This document shows, one piece after another, positions 9,233-19,082 of a stretch of DNA of 64,000 bases. This DNA comes from Promethearchaeota archaeon (GTDB lineage: Archaea > Asgardarchaeota > Lokiarchaeia > Sigyniarchaeales > Promethearchaeaceae). Location: assembly GCA_016933055.1 (NCBI GenBank), contig JAFGBS010000002.1:1-64000 (forward strand), given 5' to 3'. The notes beneath the pieces were generated by a model. The model saw only the letters and a program-made list of their open reading frames with translations. It was not told the origin of the DNA and did not search any database. Positions within the stretch are counted from its first letter, which is position 1; every line of letters begins with the position of its first letter. A program made the translations under genes and the position numbers.

Positions 9233-9954
9233 TTACCAAACTCCCAGAATTAGCCAATTTCGGGTTTTTTGAGCGTAATCCATATATCCTTCTAGCTCTT
9301 TATGGAGAAATTTATCTTCAAGGGAAGTTCTATTATCAACAATATTCAACGAAATAAGCGTCTTTCGTTGAATTTTACCAAGGGTAAAACATAAATCTGT
9401 TGATAATAGAAACTTAGAAGCAAAGGAGAACAATTAAACATAAGTAAAGATGCACTATACATAGGATGTCGAACTACTCGATAGGGTCCGGTGGTTATTA
9501 CTTTGTGTTCCACTTCATTTTGGATTTCAGCAATACGTGCGTGATAACTATTATATTTCATTACGAAAAAGATGTTAAGAAGTGAGAAAATCACACCTAT
9601 TCCTCCTATAAATTCTACCCACCATACAGAAGATGACAATCCGAATCGAAAATCAAAACCAGAAACAATGAAAAGGGGGGTACTGTTATAAAAAATCCAA
9701 CCATTATGATTTTATCCCATTTCTGGGTAGGTGATTTATAACTCAGACGTTTTGCACGCAATTCCAAATCATGTGTCCATAAATACACTGTGACACAAAT
9801 TGCGTATACAAAAAATAGGCCGATCCATATCCAACCTTGTATGCATCGAATAGTCCAAGCGGGAAGAAATTAGGATGCGGATTTGGATAAGAATCCTGAA
9901 AATAAATTTCATTACAATCACAATTTTTGATATGGTAGATTGTTTTTCACTCAT
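9233..9954 (-). pseudogene. Broken isoprenylcysteine carboxylmethyltransferase-family (ICMT/PEMT-like) gene
   Basis: Pieces of one protein lie in sequence on the minus strand in different frames. They are an N-terminal start near 9954 (MSEKQSTISKIV), a second piece reading PAWTIR, GWIWIGLFFVYAICV and YLWTHDLELRAKRLSYKSP, a third reading VSGFDFRFG then GPYRVVRHPMYSASLL (the family's G-P-Y-x-x-V-R-H-P-x-Y core), and a C-terminal piece with RTSLEDKFLHKELEGYMDYA. At least three frame changes are needed, one at a C6 run near 9675-9682. Several independent shifts argue for a decayed gene rather than a single sequencing error. An intact protein would be an integral membrane SAM-dependent methyltransferase. 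Confidence 0.7.
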
Positions 9955-10036
9955 AAGGTATTCTTCCCAACTTGAACCTTTTTATAGATAATGATTGAAC
10001 TAGGTCCATTCATTGATTTAAGTAGACGGGATCAAA

Positions 10037-11800
10037 ATGAAGAGATTCGCAAGTATTGATTTTATGCGCGGGATTGCAATTTTTATGATGATTTGCTTAC
10101 ATACCATAGCCGATACCTTAGATGTAGACGCGTTATTGGGAAAAATAAACGATATACCCTTAATTAATGTAATAGCACTAGTTACACTTCCCTTCTTAGG
10201 GGGTTTAGCGGGACTATTTCTTTTAGTTTCCGCAATTGCGAATATGATTAGCATGCAAAGACAACTCATGCGCGGAAGATCCGCTGGTATGTTAGCTCTT
10301 CGTCAAGTGATAACTGGATTTATTATATATATTTTTGCTATGTTAACTGAAAGCACGATTGGATACTGGGGAGCATTCGGAAGGTTAGCGCGGAACTTAG
10401 ATAAGCCACTTGTATGGGATTGGGATATAATGTTTACACAATGGGGGAATTTTGAGGCAATTCATACTATTGCATTGTGTGTTATTATCAATGGGGCAAT
10501 TCATGGGTTAATTTCCATGAATGAAAGGTGGAAGAAACCTCGAACTCAAATGGCAATCTACGCGGCACTCACCGTGGCAGTCTTAATTGCTACTAAATTT
10601 ATATGGGTGGGGATTAGTAAGATCTATCCAGGATTCCCCTGGGAGAAGTTAGCAGGGGATTTCGTTCAATCAAAACCGCATCTATTCAAAAATACTTTTC
10701 CTGAAATAGTGAAAGGATGGTTTTTTGGATTATGGGCTGCTCCGATGGAACCATTATTCCCTTATCTTGCCGTCTCTTTTATCGGTAGCATAATTGGGAT
10801 TGCTTGTGCTCAACCTGACTTGGCTATATTCAAGGGTTTCATGAAACTCATGCTCCTCCTTGCTGTAAGCATGTTTTTGGTTGGTGTTGTGGGAATAATT
10901 TTGATGATGCTCCGAATCATCCCCACTAGTTTTCCGGATGCGGCAGAAGTGTACCGTTTTATCTCCTTTCACCGTCATTGGGCTCCAGATGAACCCCAAT
11001 TTGGTGAGTATTATACTTGGTGGTCATGGTTATGGCAATTTCTCTCTGTAAATGGGTGGAGTCTTATGGCTACACTCGCGGTGCTATATGTGGTAGAATT
11101 CCGTGGAAAGGGTAAGAAGTTTGCGGATAAAACACGCTTTATTCGTCGATTTGGATTTACAGCCTTTTCGAATTATAACCAACAATACATATATACGTCC
11201 ATTAATTTTTGGGCACCTCAACTGTTCTTTGGGGTTGGAGCACTTGCGAATTGGTTAAACAGTACCATCGGTTGGCCCAGTGGACTGGGACCTTATGGAA
11301 AAACTGAATGGTTTGGGACCTTTTTTCAACTGGCGATAGTGCTTTTAGTATATCATGTAATTATGCGAATTTGGGAACAACACAATTATCGTGGCTCTTT
11401 AGAATGGTTTATGGGAACAATTGGGTATTATATTGTACCTGTGGAAAAACCTGAATCATTGCTAATGAAAAAATGGTATGAAAAAGGGGATCTTGCGGTA
11501 CAAGAAGCTTTTTATAATGCAGAATGGGTAAATATCGTAGAGGAAACAGAAGAATATCATCGGTCTAAGCGAGATTCTCGGATCGCACTTATTTTTGCAA
11601 TTGCTGCTTTTGCAGTGCCGTTATTCATACCTTTCACAGCAGGGTGGTTATTTGTAGCAATTCGAACATTTAAAACGGAAGGAAAGAATAAAAAAAATAC
11701 TGCAGCATTGATTTTATGCATAATTGGAACCGTATTAACGCTGATATTCATTGTAGCAGTATTAATTTTTAGCCCAAGCTCCTTTGGACTTTATTTATAA
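10037..11800 (+). CDS. DUF1624/HGSNAT-type membrane acyltransferase with extra C-terminal helices
   Basis: 587 residues and about a dozen hydrophobic segments. The N-terminus RFASIDFMRGIAIFMMICLH is the characteristic first helix of the DUF1624 / heparan-alpha-glucosaminide acetyltransferase group, with the conserved R-x-x-S-I-D-x-x-R-G and a helix-1 His. A central loop carries the AIHTIALCVIINGAIHG helix. The last 80 residues (RDSRIALIFAIAAF onward) form a two-helix unit like those of DUF4190-type proteins, an add-on to the acyltransferase. I infer transfer of an acyl group to a sugar of a surface glycan or lipid. The acceptor is unknown. Confidence 0.65.
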   Translation: MKRFASIDFMRGIAIFMMICLHTIADTLDVDALLGKINDIPLINVIALVTLPFLGGLAGLFLLVSAIANMISMQRQLMRGRSAGMLALRQVITGFIIYIFAMLTESTIGYWGAFGRLARNLDKPLVWDWDIMFTQWGNFEAIHTIALCVIINGAIHGLISMNERWKKPRTQMAIYAALTVAVLIATKFIWVGISKIYPGFPWEKLAGDFVQSKPHLFKNTFPEIVKGWFFGLWAAPMEPLFPYLAVSFIGSIIGIACAQPDLAIFKGFMKLMLLLAVSMFLVGVVGIILMMLRIIPTSFPDAAEVYRFISFHRHWAPDEPQFGEYYTWWSWLWQFLSVNGWSLMATLAVLYVVEFRGKGKKFADKTRFIRRFGFTAFSNYNQQYIYTSINFWAPQLFFGVGALANWLNSTIGWPSGLGPYGKTEWFGTFFQLAIVLLVYHVIMRIWEQHNYRGSLEWFMGTIGYYIVPVEKPESLLMKKWYEKGDLAVQEAFYNAEWVNIVEETEEYHRSKRDSRIALIFAIAAFAVPLFIPFTAGWLFVAIRTFKTEGKNKKNTAALILCIIGTVLTLIFIVAVLIFSPSSFGLYL

Positions 11801-11802
11801 CC

Positions 11803-11811
11803 TTTTTTTTT
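11803..11811 (+). terminator. T9 tract between convergent genes
   Basis: Nine T residues follow the stop codon of the acyltransferase directly and overlap the stop of the convergent gene. This is a likely plus-strand terminator. Confidence 0.4.
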
Positions 11812-12937
11812 ACAAAAATTTAACCGCTCGATCTAAGATTGAATAGGCTTTTTTTTCTTCTTCACGCAGTAATTTCAGTGTATGAGAGCCTCGTTTTCGC
11901 ATGTTAGAATCCCATTTTGTGATTCCTTCCGTATACCGAACTTTCTCTTTTCCATAGATGGCAATACGGTTATTCTTCCAATCTACCCAAAATGGAAATG
12001 GGAAATCCAACCATCCCAAGTACCAAATCTTTTCGATTTCCCTATATTGGTCTACTAATTGAAGGATTAAATCTTGGGCAATTCCATGATATTCATTAGA
12101 TATTCGTTCAAAAAATTTCACAGCAACGTTTCGTGCATCATAGTAGGCATCGTACATCCACGCATTTGCTTGCATGTTTGTTAAATAGGGATTGTTTTCC
12201 ATAGCATGGTGTAAATTTGTGAAGGTGACTTGCTGAGTCATTTGGTCCTCTGTGTAATTATGACGTTCCTCATTTTGTAACTGGGCGATCCAAGCTTCAT
12301 ATGCGTTTAATCCATTTGCATAATAACCATCTGGATTCTTTTCAATTATAGGAACATTCCAATGTTGGAGACTCCACCGAAGGCTTTCTTTTATAGCTTT
12401 TTTTCGGTCCATGGGTTCTCCTACTTTATGTAGTGTGAAAATACCCCATGGAAATTTTTGGGCAACATTGTACTCCGGAAGATGGGTTTTATCGGAGTTT
12501 TTATCAACACCATCTGAATAAGTTCGACAATATAGTTTAGATCTCTTAAATCCTGTAATGATTCCCCATTCGGGAATCCGTATAAGATCTATTGCTAAAA
12601 CAGGATTCCCTTTTCGTATTTCCTTTTTAATGAGTTTTTTAAATGTATCTTGATTTCGTGTTCGCTCAAGTTCATCTTTACCAGTATTAAAAAAAGGGGT
12701 CAATTCATAGCCGAAAAATTTAGCAAAGTGTAATCGTGGAAACATGTCAGGTGCACTGGGACACCATTGGGGTTGTGCGATATTGATACGGAAAGCAGCA
12801 CCAGAGAATCCCATAAGATCCACATAATCGTATGGTTCTCGATGATATTTCATGATTTCTGCTAATCCACCCATAAAGGAGGTTTCTCCAGTAATCCCCC
12901 AACCCAGAACACCGATATTTGGTAAATTCTTTCCCAT
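11810..12937 (-). CDS. Hypothetical protein, possibly BtrH/C39-like papain fold
   Basis: About 375 residues from the ATG at 12937 (MGKNLPNIGVLGWGITGET). An in-frame ATG at 12967 would add ten residues that look like leader. The N-terminal 150 residues (ETSFMGGLAEIMKY, LMGFSGAAFRI, GNPVLAIDLIRIPEWGIITGF) have the layout of butirosin-H-type or C39-like domains. There is no cysteine at the place where such enzymes carry the nucleophile. The C-terminal half (AWIAQLQNEE, FTNLHHAMENN, then several helices) is helical. No membrane segment is visible. Only the fold family is suggested, and weakly. Confidence 0.45.
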   Translation of the reverse strand: MGKNLPNIGVLGWGITGETSFMGGLAEIMKYHREPYDYVDLMGFSGAAFRINIAQPQWCPSAPDMFPRLHFAKFFGYELTPFFNTGKDELERTRNQDTFKKLIKKEIRKGNPVLAIDLIRIPEWGIITGFKRSKLYCRTYSDGVDKNSDKTHLPEYNVAQKFPWGIFTLHKVGEPMDRKKAIKESLRWSLQHWNVPIIEKNPDGYYANGLNAYEAWIAQLQNEERHNYTEDQMTQQVTFTNLHHAMENNPYLTNMQANAWMYDAYYDARNVAVKFFERISNEYHGIAQDLILQLVDQYREIEKIWYLGWLDFPFPFWVDWKNNRIAIYGKEKVRYTEGITKWDSNMRKRGSHTLKLLREEEKKAYSILDRAVKFL

Positions 12938-12988
12938 TGATTTCACCCGTATTAAAATCATGAACAAGTAGCAATTTAAATATGTGGT

Positions 12989-13852
12989 ATGAGAAAGAAA
13001 AGATCAAAACTTGGAGATGGGAGAATCGTGGAAGTAAATCTATTTGAAATTAATGATAGGCATAGTCTCCAAAGTAATTGGTGGCATCATATCAAAATCA
13101 AGGATTTTGGATTTCTAGAACGCCTACAGAATATCGCTTCTTATGAAGTAGAACTAGGAGATATTCTCTTCTTGAAGCAAAAGGCACCAGAAGGTTTCTT
13201 CGAAAAATATTGGTTTATTGTCACGGATAAGGGAGTTGAACGGACAGATTTGAGTGAAATAAAAGAGGTACTTTCAGAAAGCTTGGTTGATTTTGTAAAT
13301 CGTAATGGAAAATTACCCTATAGTTGCGTGGTGGCTAAGCTGTTTAAAAATAAAAAAGTGCAGGTGAATTACGAACCCACATACTATGATATAATTGTAA
13401 TGAAATTTTCTCCAGGGGATTTTGATATCGAGGATGTACAGGGATTTTTTGAGGACCTTGATGCAGTCGAGATGAATCCAATAGATAGTGGTCTCGTTAC
13501 GAAGGCACGTACAGTTACCCCCAGTACCTCAAAATCGAAGAAAGTAAAATTATTTCCCCCCAATAAGAGAATAACGATACAGAAAGGAACAATTCAAAAT
13601 ATTGAAGAAATGACGCAAAAATATGAGGGGGAAATCTATTCTGTATACCTTCTCCACCTTGTGGAGGGGATTTATGAGGTGGAAGGAGAAGGCGAAACCA
13701 GTTTTGATGAAGTATATGCTCAGATCAGTGAAAATTTATTCAACAAAATGAATCCTAAAGTGGGGGATTCCGTGTATTGTAAAGGAAGAACAAAGAATCA
13801 TTTCAAATTAGGGGATATTGTACACAATATCCGAACTATAAAATTGTCCTAA
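12989..13852 (+). CDS. Hypothetical cytoplasmic protein with beta-rich C-terminal domain
   Basis: 287 residues, no signal peptide and no membrane helix. Residues 1-180 are mixed alpha/beta (HHIKIKDFGFLERLQNIA, YWFIVTDKGVERTDL). A Thr/Ser/Lys linker (TPSTSKSKKVK) follows, then about 90 residues of strands (GEIYSVYLLHLVEGIYEVEGEG, PKVGDSVYCKGRTKNHFKLGD) resembling an OB-like barrel. I do not recognise the family. It is divergent from the preceding gene with about 50 bases between starts, so the two may share a control region. Confidence 0.55.
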   Translation: MRKKRSKLGDGRIVEVNLFEINDRHSLQSNWWHHIKIKDFGFLERLQNIASYEVELGDILFLKQKAPEGFFEKYWFIVTDKGVERTDLSEIKEVLSESLVDFVNRNGKLPYSCVVAKLFKNKKVQVNYEPTYYDIIVMKFSPGDFDIEDVQGFFEDLDAVEMNPIDSGLVTKARTVTPSTSKSKKVKLFPPNKRITIQKGTIQNIEEMTQKYEGEIYSVYLLHLVEGIYEVEGEGETSFDEVYAQISENLFNKMNPKVGDSVYCKGRTKNHFKLGDIVHNIRTIKLS

Positions 13853-13864
13853 TTTTTTTCAATT

Positions 13865-14347
13865 TTAAGTCGATTTGGAAGTATTCTTCAGGATTTGGTG
13901 TGCGATATGCGTGAAATTCTCTATAGTTCCTTCGTACAATGGACCTTCGGCTTCCTTTACCCTACCCGATAACCATTCAGGATATACTTCACTAATTGCA
14001 ATTCCTCGGTCTAGTATTTTATGAAATCGCCTCCCCCAGAAATGCACTCTTGCTTTCTTCATAATATGTGTCAAGAACACTGCACCAAGTGGAATCACAT
14101 AATGTTCTTTACGAAGCTGACGTTTAAGTCTTCTTATCCAGCTTTTTGAAGCAAAACTGGTGGAAAACATTCGGACTGCGGTGCCAACAATTAGAAGATC
14201 AGGTTTATCCCGAGCAACCCGACGCGGAGATGTACTTTTTACGTGTCCAATTTCAACTTCCATTTTTTCACTTAATACCCTCATCATCGCTTCCCCAAGC
14301 GATTTTCCATTCCCAAATTTCGAATCGTGAACAATCCATGCTTTCAT
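13865..14347 (-). CDS. Flavodoxin-domain protein
   Basis: 160 residues. The N-terminus KAWIVHDSKFGNGKSLGEAM fits the flavodoxin P-loop (here D-S-K-F-G-N-G-K), the phosphate-binding turn for FMN. LLIVGTAVRMFSTSF matches the second FMN-contacting strand and loop. The size fits single-domain flavodoxin_5-type proteins (HemG/MenG-like). It likely carries FMN and transfers electrons. The partner is unknown. Confidence 0.7.
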   Translation of the reverse strand: MKAWIVHDSKFGNGKSLGEAMMRVLSEKMEVEIGHVKSTSPRRVARDKPDLLIVGTAVRMFSTSFASKSWIRRLKRQLRKEHYVIPLGAVFLTHIMKKARVHFWGRRFHKILDRGIAISEVYPEWLSGRVKEAEGPLYEGTIENFTHIAHQILKNTSKST

Positions 14348-14509
14348 TTTTGGAACACCAGTACTTGCAAAATAGAAGGGGGTAACTTTAAAACTTGAAT
14401 AGACAATTTTTTATCAAATCTAATCAATCATACAGATGTGAAAATGGGATCGATAAAATTTTTTAGATTAAAGGTTTGAATGAACCCTAATTAATGCGGA
14501 GAGTATTGC

Positions 14510-15055
14510 ATGGCAACATTTCCATCACGAAAAATCACTTTGAAAAATAATAAACTACTCACGATTCGAAGCCCCGAATTGAAGGATGCTCAAACTCTCG
14601 TGGAGTATGTAAACCAAGTCTCTACGGAATCAGAAAATTTATCATTTGGTCCAGGGGATAATCCCTTCACCAAGGAAGCTGAAATTCAATATATCAATAG
14701 CCTTACTTCCGATCCCCGAAAAGTCATGGCATTAGGGGTGATCGATGGAGATGTCATCGCAGTTGCTGATATCAGTTGTCCTTCATTGCCCAGATTGCAC
14801 CATCGGGGGGAGCTAGGTATGAGTGTGATGAAATCATTTTGGGGAATAGGAGTAGGAAATGCATTAATGGAATATTTAATTGATTGGGCCAACTTTAGCG
14901 GAGTAAAAAAAGTTAATTTGCAGGTAAAAGAAGGGAATACACCCGCAATCAACTTGTATAAGAAACACGGTTTTAAAGAAGAGGGTCGAATTAGTAGAGG
15001 AATGGTCATAAATAACAAATATATAGACACAATTTGTATGGGACTTCAATTATAA
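14510..15055 (+). CDS. GNAT-family N-acetyltransferase, RimJ/RimL-like
   Basis: 181 residues starting at the ATG at 14510, with GGAGAG ahead of it as a plausible ribosome site. GNAT features are ELGMSVMKSFWGIGVGNALM (acetyl-CoA loop G-I-G-V-G-N-A), VNLQVKEGNTPAINLYKKHG and FKEEGRISRGMVINNKY, the typical C-terminal half of the RimJ/RimL group. The acceptor is unknown. The gene is unrelated in detail to the other GNAT at 8719-9177. Confidence 0.82.
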   Translation: MATFPSRKITLKNNKLLTIRSPELKDAQTLVEYVNQVSTESENLSFGPGDNPFTKEAEIQYINSLTSDPRKVMALGVIDGDVIAVADISCPSLPRLHHRGELGMSVMKSFWGIGVGNALMEYLIDWANFSGVKKVNLQVKEGNTPAINLYKKHGFKEEGRISRGMVINNKYIDTICMGLQL

Positions 15056-15076
15056 AAAGGTTATTGTGGATACTCG

Positions 15077-16216
15077 TTATATTTCCAGTTCGAAAAATTT
15101 TTCTCCATATTGTCTCACTTTTTCCCAGTCAATTTCGATTCCCAATCCCGGTGAATCCGGAAGTTCCAAATATCCGTCTACTGGTATGGGAGGATTTATT
15201 AACAGAGAATGATCATAGGAAGAGGATCGATAGGAATATTCTAATGGAACCGAATAATCTGATAGAGAATAACAATGCATGTTGATTAATAAGCCGATTG
15301 CATTACTTCCAGCATGGGGGGTGTATTTTAATCCCCGATTCAGCACATTTTTCACGCATGTAATGGTATCATACATTCCATATGTAGTAATATCCGATTG
15401 GTAAATATCATAACTACCGAAATGCAGCATCATACGCACTTCATTCCATCCATAATTTAACTCCCCACCCGCTAGGTAAATTCCAAATAAGTTCATATAT
15501 TCTCGCAATTCTCCTAATTCCTCGTATCGATGCATTTCTAAGGGTTCTTCCAGCCAGTAGATATTAGCATCCTTAATTCCCTCAATGAATGCTTTTGCAC
15601 GTTCTAGAGTCCAAATTGGAATATACCCCCCAATAGAGACATGTGCACCTTGGTTAGCATCAATCATCAAAGGATAATCTTGATCCACAAGATCACGAGT
15701 TTGGGTTATGGTCTCAATGTCTTTTTCCACAGTATCAGCATGGACTCGTAATTTGACTCCCTTATATCCTAGTTGTCGGGCTCTTTCGATGATGTTTGAA
15801 TGTTTTTCTGGTTCACACACTTCTGCAGTCGCCCAATAAGTAGGGATTGGTTTCTTTTTACCCCCAATGAGTTTCCAAATAGGCTCTCCTTTACTCTTAC
15901 CTAAAATATCATAGATTGCAGTATCCATCCAGAAATTACGTTGTCCAAAATAACTACCTTCTATTAATCGCTTATGAAATTTCTCGGGATCCTCAGGATC
16001 CAATCCGAGAAGATAAGGTGCAACAAGCGTTCCAAGTCCCGCATGCTCTTTCGCAAAACTCATCCCAACGGAAATACCCGTTAATCCTGTGTCAGTAGTT
16101 AATCGTATTAACGTAAAACCTGTACGGGTCTGAGTGTATCCGGGAATCCATGCTGGTTGGAAAGGTTCATCAATGGGAATGAATATGTGAAAAAATTCAA
16201 TTTTGGAGATCTTCAT
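15077..16216 (-). CDS. Mandelate racemase / muconate lactonizing enzyme-family protein (enolase superfamily)
   Basis: About 379 residues from ATG 16216 (MKISKIEFFHIFIP). An upstream in-frame ATG at 16255 would add 13 unlikely residues. The capping domain runs to about residue 125, then a TIM barrel. Expected catalytic elements are seen: a Lys in GVKLRVHAD (second barrel strand) and three metal ligands in MIDANQG, WLEEPL and AGGELN. A late His in YTPHAGSNAIG is consistent with a His or His/Asp acid-base as in mandelate-racemase-type members. Likely substrates are sugar acids or related carboxylates, but the exact reaction cannot be read from sequence. Confidence 0.78.
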   Translation of the reverse strand: MKISKIEFFHIFIPIDEPFQPAWIPGYTQTRTGFTLIRLTTDTGLTGISVGMSFAKEHAGLGTLVAPYLLGLDPEDPEKFHKRLIEGSYFGQRNFWMDTAIYDILGKSKGEPIWKLIGGKKKPIPTYWATAEVCEPEKHSNIIERARQLGYKGVKLRVHADTVEKDIETITQTRDLVDQDYPLMIDANQGAHVSIGGYIPIWTLERAKAFIEGIKDANIYWLEEPLEMHRYEELGELREYMNLFGIYLAGGELNYGWNEVRMMLHFGSYDIYQSDITTYGMYDTITCVKNVLNRGLKYTPHAGSNAIGLLINMHCYSLSDYSVPLEYSYRSSSYDHSLLINPPIPVDGYLELPDSPGLGIEIDWEKVRQYGEKFFELEI

Positions 16217-16344
16217 ATCTTCTATAACTCTGTCGGTGTTTGACCTTTTAAACACATCTTATGCAAGTTTAATAGGAAGAAACTGCTCAAATCTCGAAAA
16301 AATAAGAATTCATTATCAATGGAGTATTGTTCTGTTTATTATTA

Positions 16345-16358
16345 CTAGCTATAGCTAA
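16345..16358 (+). promoter_or_regulatory. Palindromic operator candidate ahead of feoAB
   Basis: CTAGC-TATA-GCTAA contains the perfect 12-base palindrome TAGCTATAGCTA. A TTTATTAT box at 16335-16342 lies directly before it, so the predicted transcription start is next to the palindrome and a bound repressor would block initiation. A near-identical element (TAGC-CATA-GCTAAT) lies at the promoter of the cation-efflux gene at 36808, which supports a metal-responsive regulator. The regulator itself is not in the window. Confidence 0.5.
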
Positions 16359-16462
16359 TATTTTTATGAAGGAATGGATTAAGAAAAGTGATTTAACAAG
16401 AATTGTAGTTATGTCTATCCTTTTGAATGAAAAATTCACGAACATATAGAGAGAAGGAGTCA

Positions 16463-16702
16463 ATGCAAAATATCCCACTAACCTCTTTGGCGAAAAATCA
16501 CACCGCTTTTATTGTAAACATCAACGCGGGAATGGGTGCCACACGTAGGTTAACAAGTCTTGGATTGACACCCGGTACGAAAATCACAAAATTGAGTTCG
16601 GCTCCATTTCAAGGACCTATACAACTTCAGGTTAGAAATACGCGTCTAGTGATTGGATGGGGTTTGGCTGCGAAAATTCTGGTATCTGAGATCAATAATT
16701 AG
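16463..16702 (+). CDS. feoA: FeoA, SH3-like partner of the ferrous iron transporter
   Basis: 79 residues from the ATG at 16463 (MQNIPLTSLAKNHTA), with AGAAGGAG placed about 5 bases upstream. The ATG at 16427 lacks such a site. The FeoA fold is indicated by GATRRLTSLGLTPGTKI (conserved R-L-x-x-L-G-L-x-P-G) and the closing ILVSEI. FeoA binds or assists FeoB at the cytoplasmic face. It lies 3 bases ahead of feoB and is certainly co-transcribed with it. Confidence 0.88.
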   Translation: MQNIPLTSLAKNHTAFIVNINAGMGATRRLTSLGLTPGTKITKLSSAPFQGPIQLQVRNTRLVIGWGLAAKILVSEINN

Positions 16703-16705
16703 AAG

Positions 16706-18904
16706 GTGTGTGGAATTAGTTGTATTGATTCTGAAACAACCATATTAAATATTGCATTAGCAGGGAATCCAAATGTGGGTAAAAGTGTGGTATTCAATCA
16801 GCTCACTGGATTAAGTCAAGTTGTTGGAAACTGGCCGGGAAAAACCGTAAAAAAAGCCGAAGGCACTGCCCGATTCAGAAATTATCTGTTCCATATTATA
16901 GATTTACCAGGTATCTACTCTTTATCTGCATACACACTAGAAGAAATAATCACTCGAGAATATCTTGTGGAGGAACAACCGGATTACATCATCAATATAA
17001 TAGATTGCAATCATCTCGAGCGAAATTTGTATCTCACCATGCAACTTCTCTTATTAAAGATTCCCATGGTAATTTCTCTGAATCAATATGATATCTTGAA
17101 AAAACGAGGATATGAAATCGATATAGAAAAACTATCGGAATTGTTGGGTGTTCCCGTGGTTCCCTCTATTGCAGTTCACAACCGAGGAATCCATGAATTG
17201 TTAGAGAAAGTTATTGCATTACATGAACACCAGGAAAAAATCACTTTCCGACAGTTCGAATATGGCAAAGAAATTGAATCTAGACTAACGGAATTAATCT
17301 ACGCATTCGAAACTAACTTCCGTGAACATAAATGTCCCGCTCGATTTGCAGCAATCAAATTTCTCGAAAATGATGAAAAATGTATCGAGAGTTTAAATTT
17401 AGAGGAGAAAGAGGGTGAAGAATTGCTAACTCTTGCTGCAAAGAATAGAAACCAATTAGAAGGCTTGCGGGGAGAACAGATATCCACAATTATCAATGCC
17501 GAGGTTTATAAAATTACCAATAATATTGCCCGTAAAGTCGAGACTATAGAAAAACTAACCAGAAAACAGAAATGGTCGGAAATAGTGGATCATGTGACTT
17601 TACATTCCCTCTGGGGATACTTCATCTTAATTGTTGTGCTTTTTGGAACGTATTTTATAGTGTTTCAATTTGGAAATTGGATTTCCGGATTGTTAGATAC
17701 TTTGTTTGAACAATGGAGTCCTGGTGCAGCAGCTGTCTTAGGAGGAGTGGATTCAACCCTATATAAAATTGTGTGGAACGGTCTGTTCGGAAGTTTGATA
17801 GGAGGAGTAGGAGGAGTACTTCCATATGTTCTACCATTCTTCATCGTCATAGAAATCCTTCAAGATATTGGGTATTTACCTCGCGCAGCGTATTTAATGG
17901 ATCATTTCATGCATCGAATTGGGGTTCATGGGAAGGCTATAATCCCTATCATTCTTGGATTTGGATGCAATGTTCCTGCCGTAACTGCAGGCTCGATCCT
18001 AGATACAGAACGAGAAAGAAAGAGATCAATTTTACTGAGCACCATGATTCCGTGCTCTGCTGTTACAACTATTGTCTTAGGTTTGGTTGCACGTTATATG
18101 GGAATTGGATATGCATTCTTGCTGTATCTCGTAAATTTTGCAGCAATAGTCGTCATTGGAAAAATTATAACAATTCTCGATGCATCAATAGAATCAGAAT
18201 TGATTATTGAATTGCATGATTTTCGAGTACCGAATTTTAAAGTGATTGCGAAGCAAACCTGGCACCGAAGTAAGGATTTTGTGATAATCGCCATGCCATT
18301 AATTGTGGGATTAGGAGCAGTAATGCAAATTCTGATAGAACTCAATCTTCTGAATCCCATAAATGTCGCATTATCCCCAATATCAATCTTTCTGGGCTTA
18401 CCAGTGAGCGTGGGAGCGTTTCTATTTTATGGTGTTTTCCGGAAAGAATTAAATCTGGTGTTATTAGAGAATTTTGTGGTGTTTACGCTCGGAATCACGA
18501 TGACAGAGTATCTCTCCCCCATCCAAATGATGGTCTTTACAGTCGTGATAATGCTCTATGTGCCCTGTCTCGCAACATTGGTAACTATACGCAAGGAGAT
18601 AGGACGGAAGTTTATGTTCTTGGTTTTGTTTATTGAGGTTGTGACGGCAATTGTTGTAGGAGGCATGATTCGATGGCTATTTGAGTTACTACGTCTCCTG
18701 GGCATCTTATCGGAAGGCACAGCTATGTTGATTACTTTTGGGGTGTTTTTCTTACTGATTATTCTGGTATTAGTCATTCTCAATTCGTGGAAGAAAAAGG
18801 CAGAGAAAAAACAGAAAGCGGGAAAACAATTTCTCGAATTGAAACATTGTACCAATTCGTGCGCAGATTGTAAAGGAGGCTCGGAGCCGCCTACTGATAA
18901 GTAA
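16706..18904 (+). CDS. feoB: FeoB, ferrous iron transport GTPase
   Basis: 732 residues, full length for FeoB. The N-terminal G domain has G1 GNPNVGKS, G3 DLPGIYSL and G4 NQYD. A helical GDI-like linker (about 170-290) follows, then the membrane domain with the gate motifs (VLPYVLPFFIVIEILQDIGY, PRAAYLMD, GCNVPAV with the conserved membrane Cys) and a C-terminal set of helices. The tail ends in a Cys-rich piece, CTNSCADCKGG, a possible metal-binding end. The start GTG at 16706 follows feoA by 3 bases. It imports Fe(II) across the cytoplasmic membrane under GTP control. Confidence 0.93.
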   Translation: MCGISCIDSETTILNIALAGNPNVGKSVVFNQLTGLSQVVGNWPGKTVKKAEGTARFRNYLFHIIDLPGIYSLSAYTLEEIITREYLVEEQPDYIINIIDCNHLERNLYLTMQLLLLKIPMVISLNQYDILKKRGYEIDIEKLSELLGVPVVPSIAVHNRGIHELLEKVIALHEHQEKITFRQFEYGKEIESRLTELIYAFETNFREHKCPARFAAIKFLENDEKCIESLNLEEKEGEELLTLAAKNRNQLEGLRGEQISTIINAEVYKITNNIARKVETIEKLTRKQKWSEIVDHVTLHSLWGYFILIVVLFGTYFIVFQFGNWISGLLDTLFEQWSPGAAAVLGGVDSTLYKIVWNGLFGSLIGGVGGVLPYVLPFFIVIEILQDIGYLPRAAYLMDHFMHRIGVHGKAIIPIILGFGCNVPAVTAGSILDTERERKRSILLSTMIPCSAVTTIVLGLVARYMGIGYAFLLYLVNFAAIVVIGKIITILDASIESELIIELHDFRVPNFKVIAKQTWHRSKDFVIIAMPLIVGLGAVMQILIELNLLNPINVALSPISIFLGLPVSVGAFLFYGVFRKELNLVLLENFVVFTLGITMTEYLSPIQMMVFTVVIMLYVPCLATLVTIRKEIGRKFMFLVLFIEVVTAIVVGGMIRWLFELLRLLGILSEGTAMLITFGVFFLLIILVLVILNSWKKKAEKKQKAGKQFLELKHCTNSCADCKGGSEPPTDK

Positions 18905-19082
18905 AGAAGCTTTTTGAAAATAGGATTTCGGGGATATTTGCAATCTCTAATTTTTCAAAGAAGCACAAAACTAATTCTATTCTCTTCTATATGCCGTATT
19001 CCAATCCCATAATAATTGGAATCTGAATCGCTTAAATAGAAACCATTCATCTTAATCATCACTGTAAAAAGTGTGATACACC

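Noticed and set aside
17773..18210. 145-residue frame inside feoB
   Set aside because: Out-of-frame reading of the conserved FeoB membrane domain.
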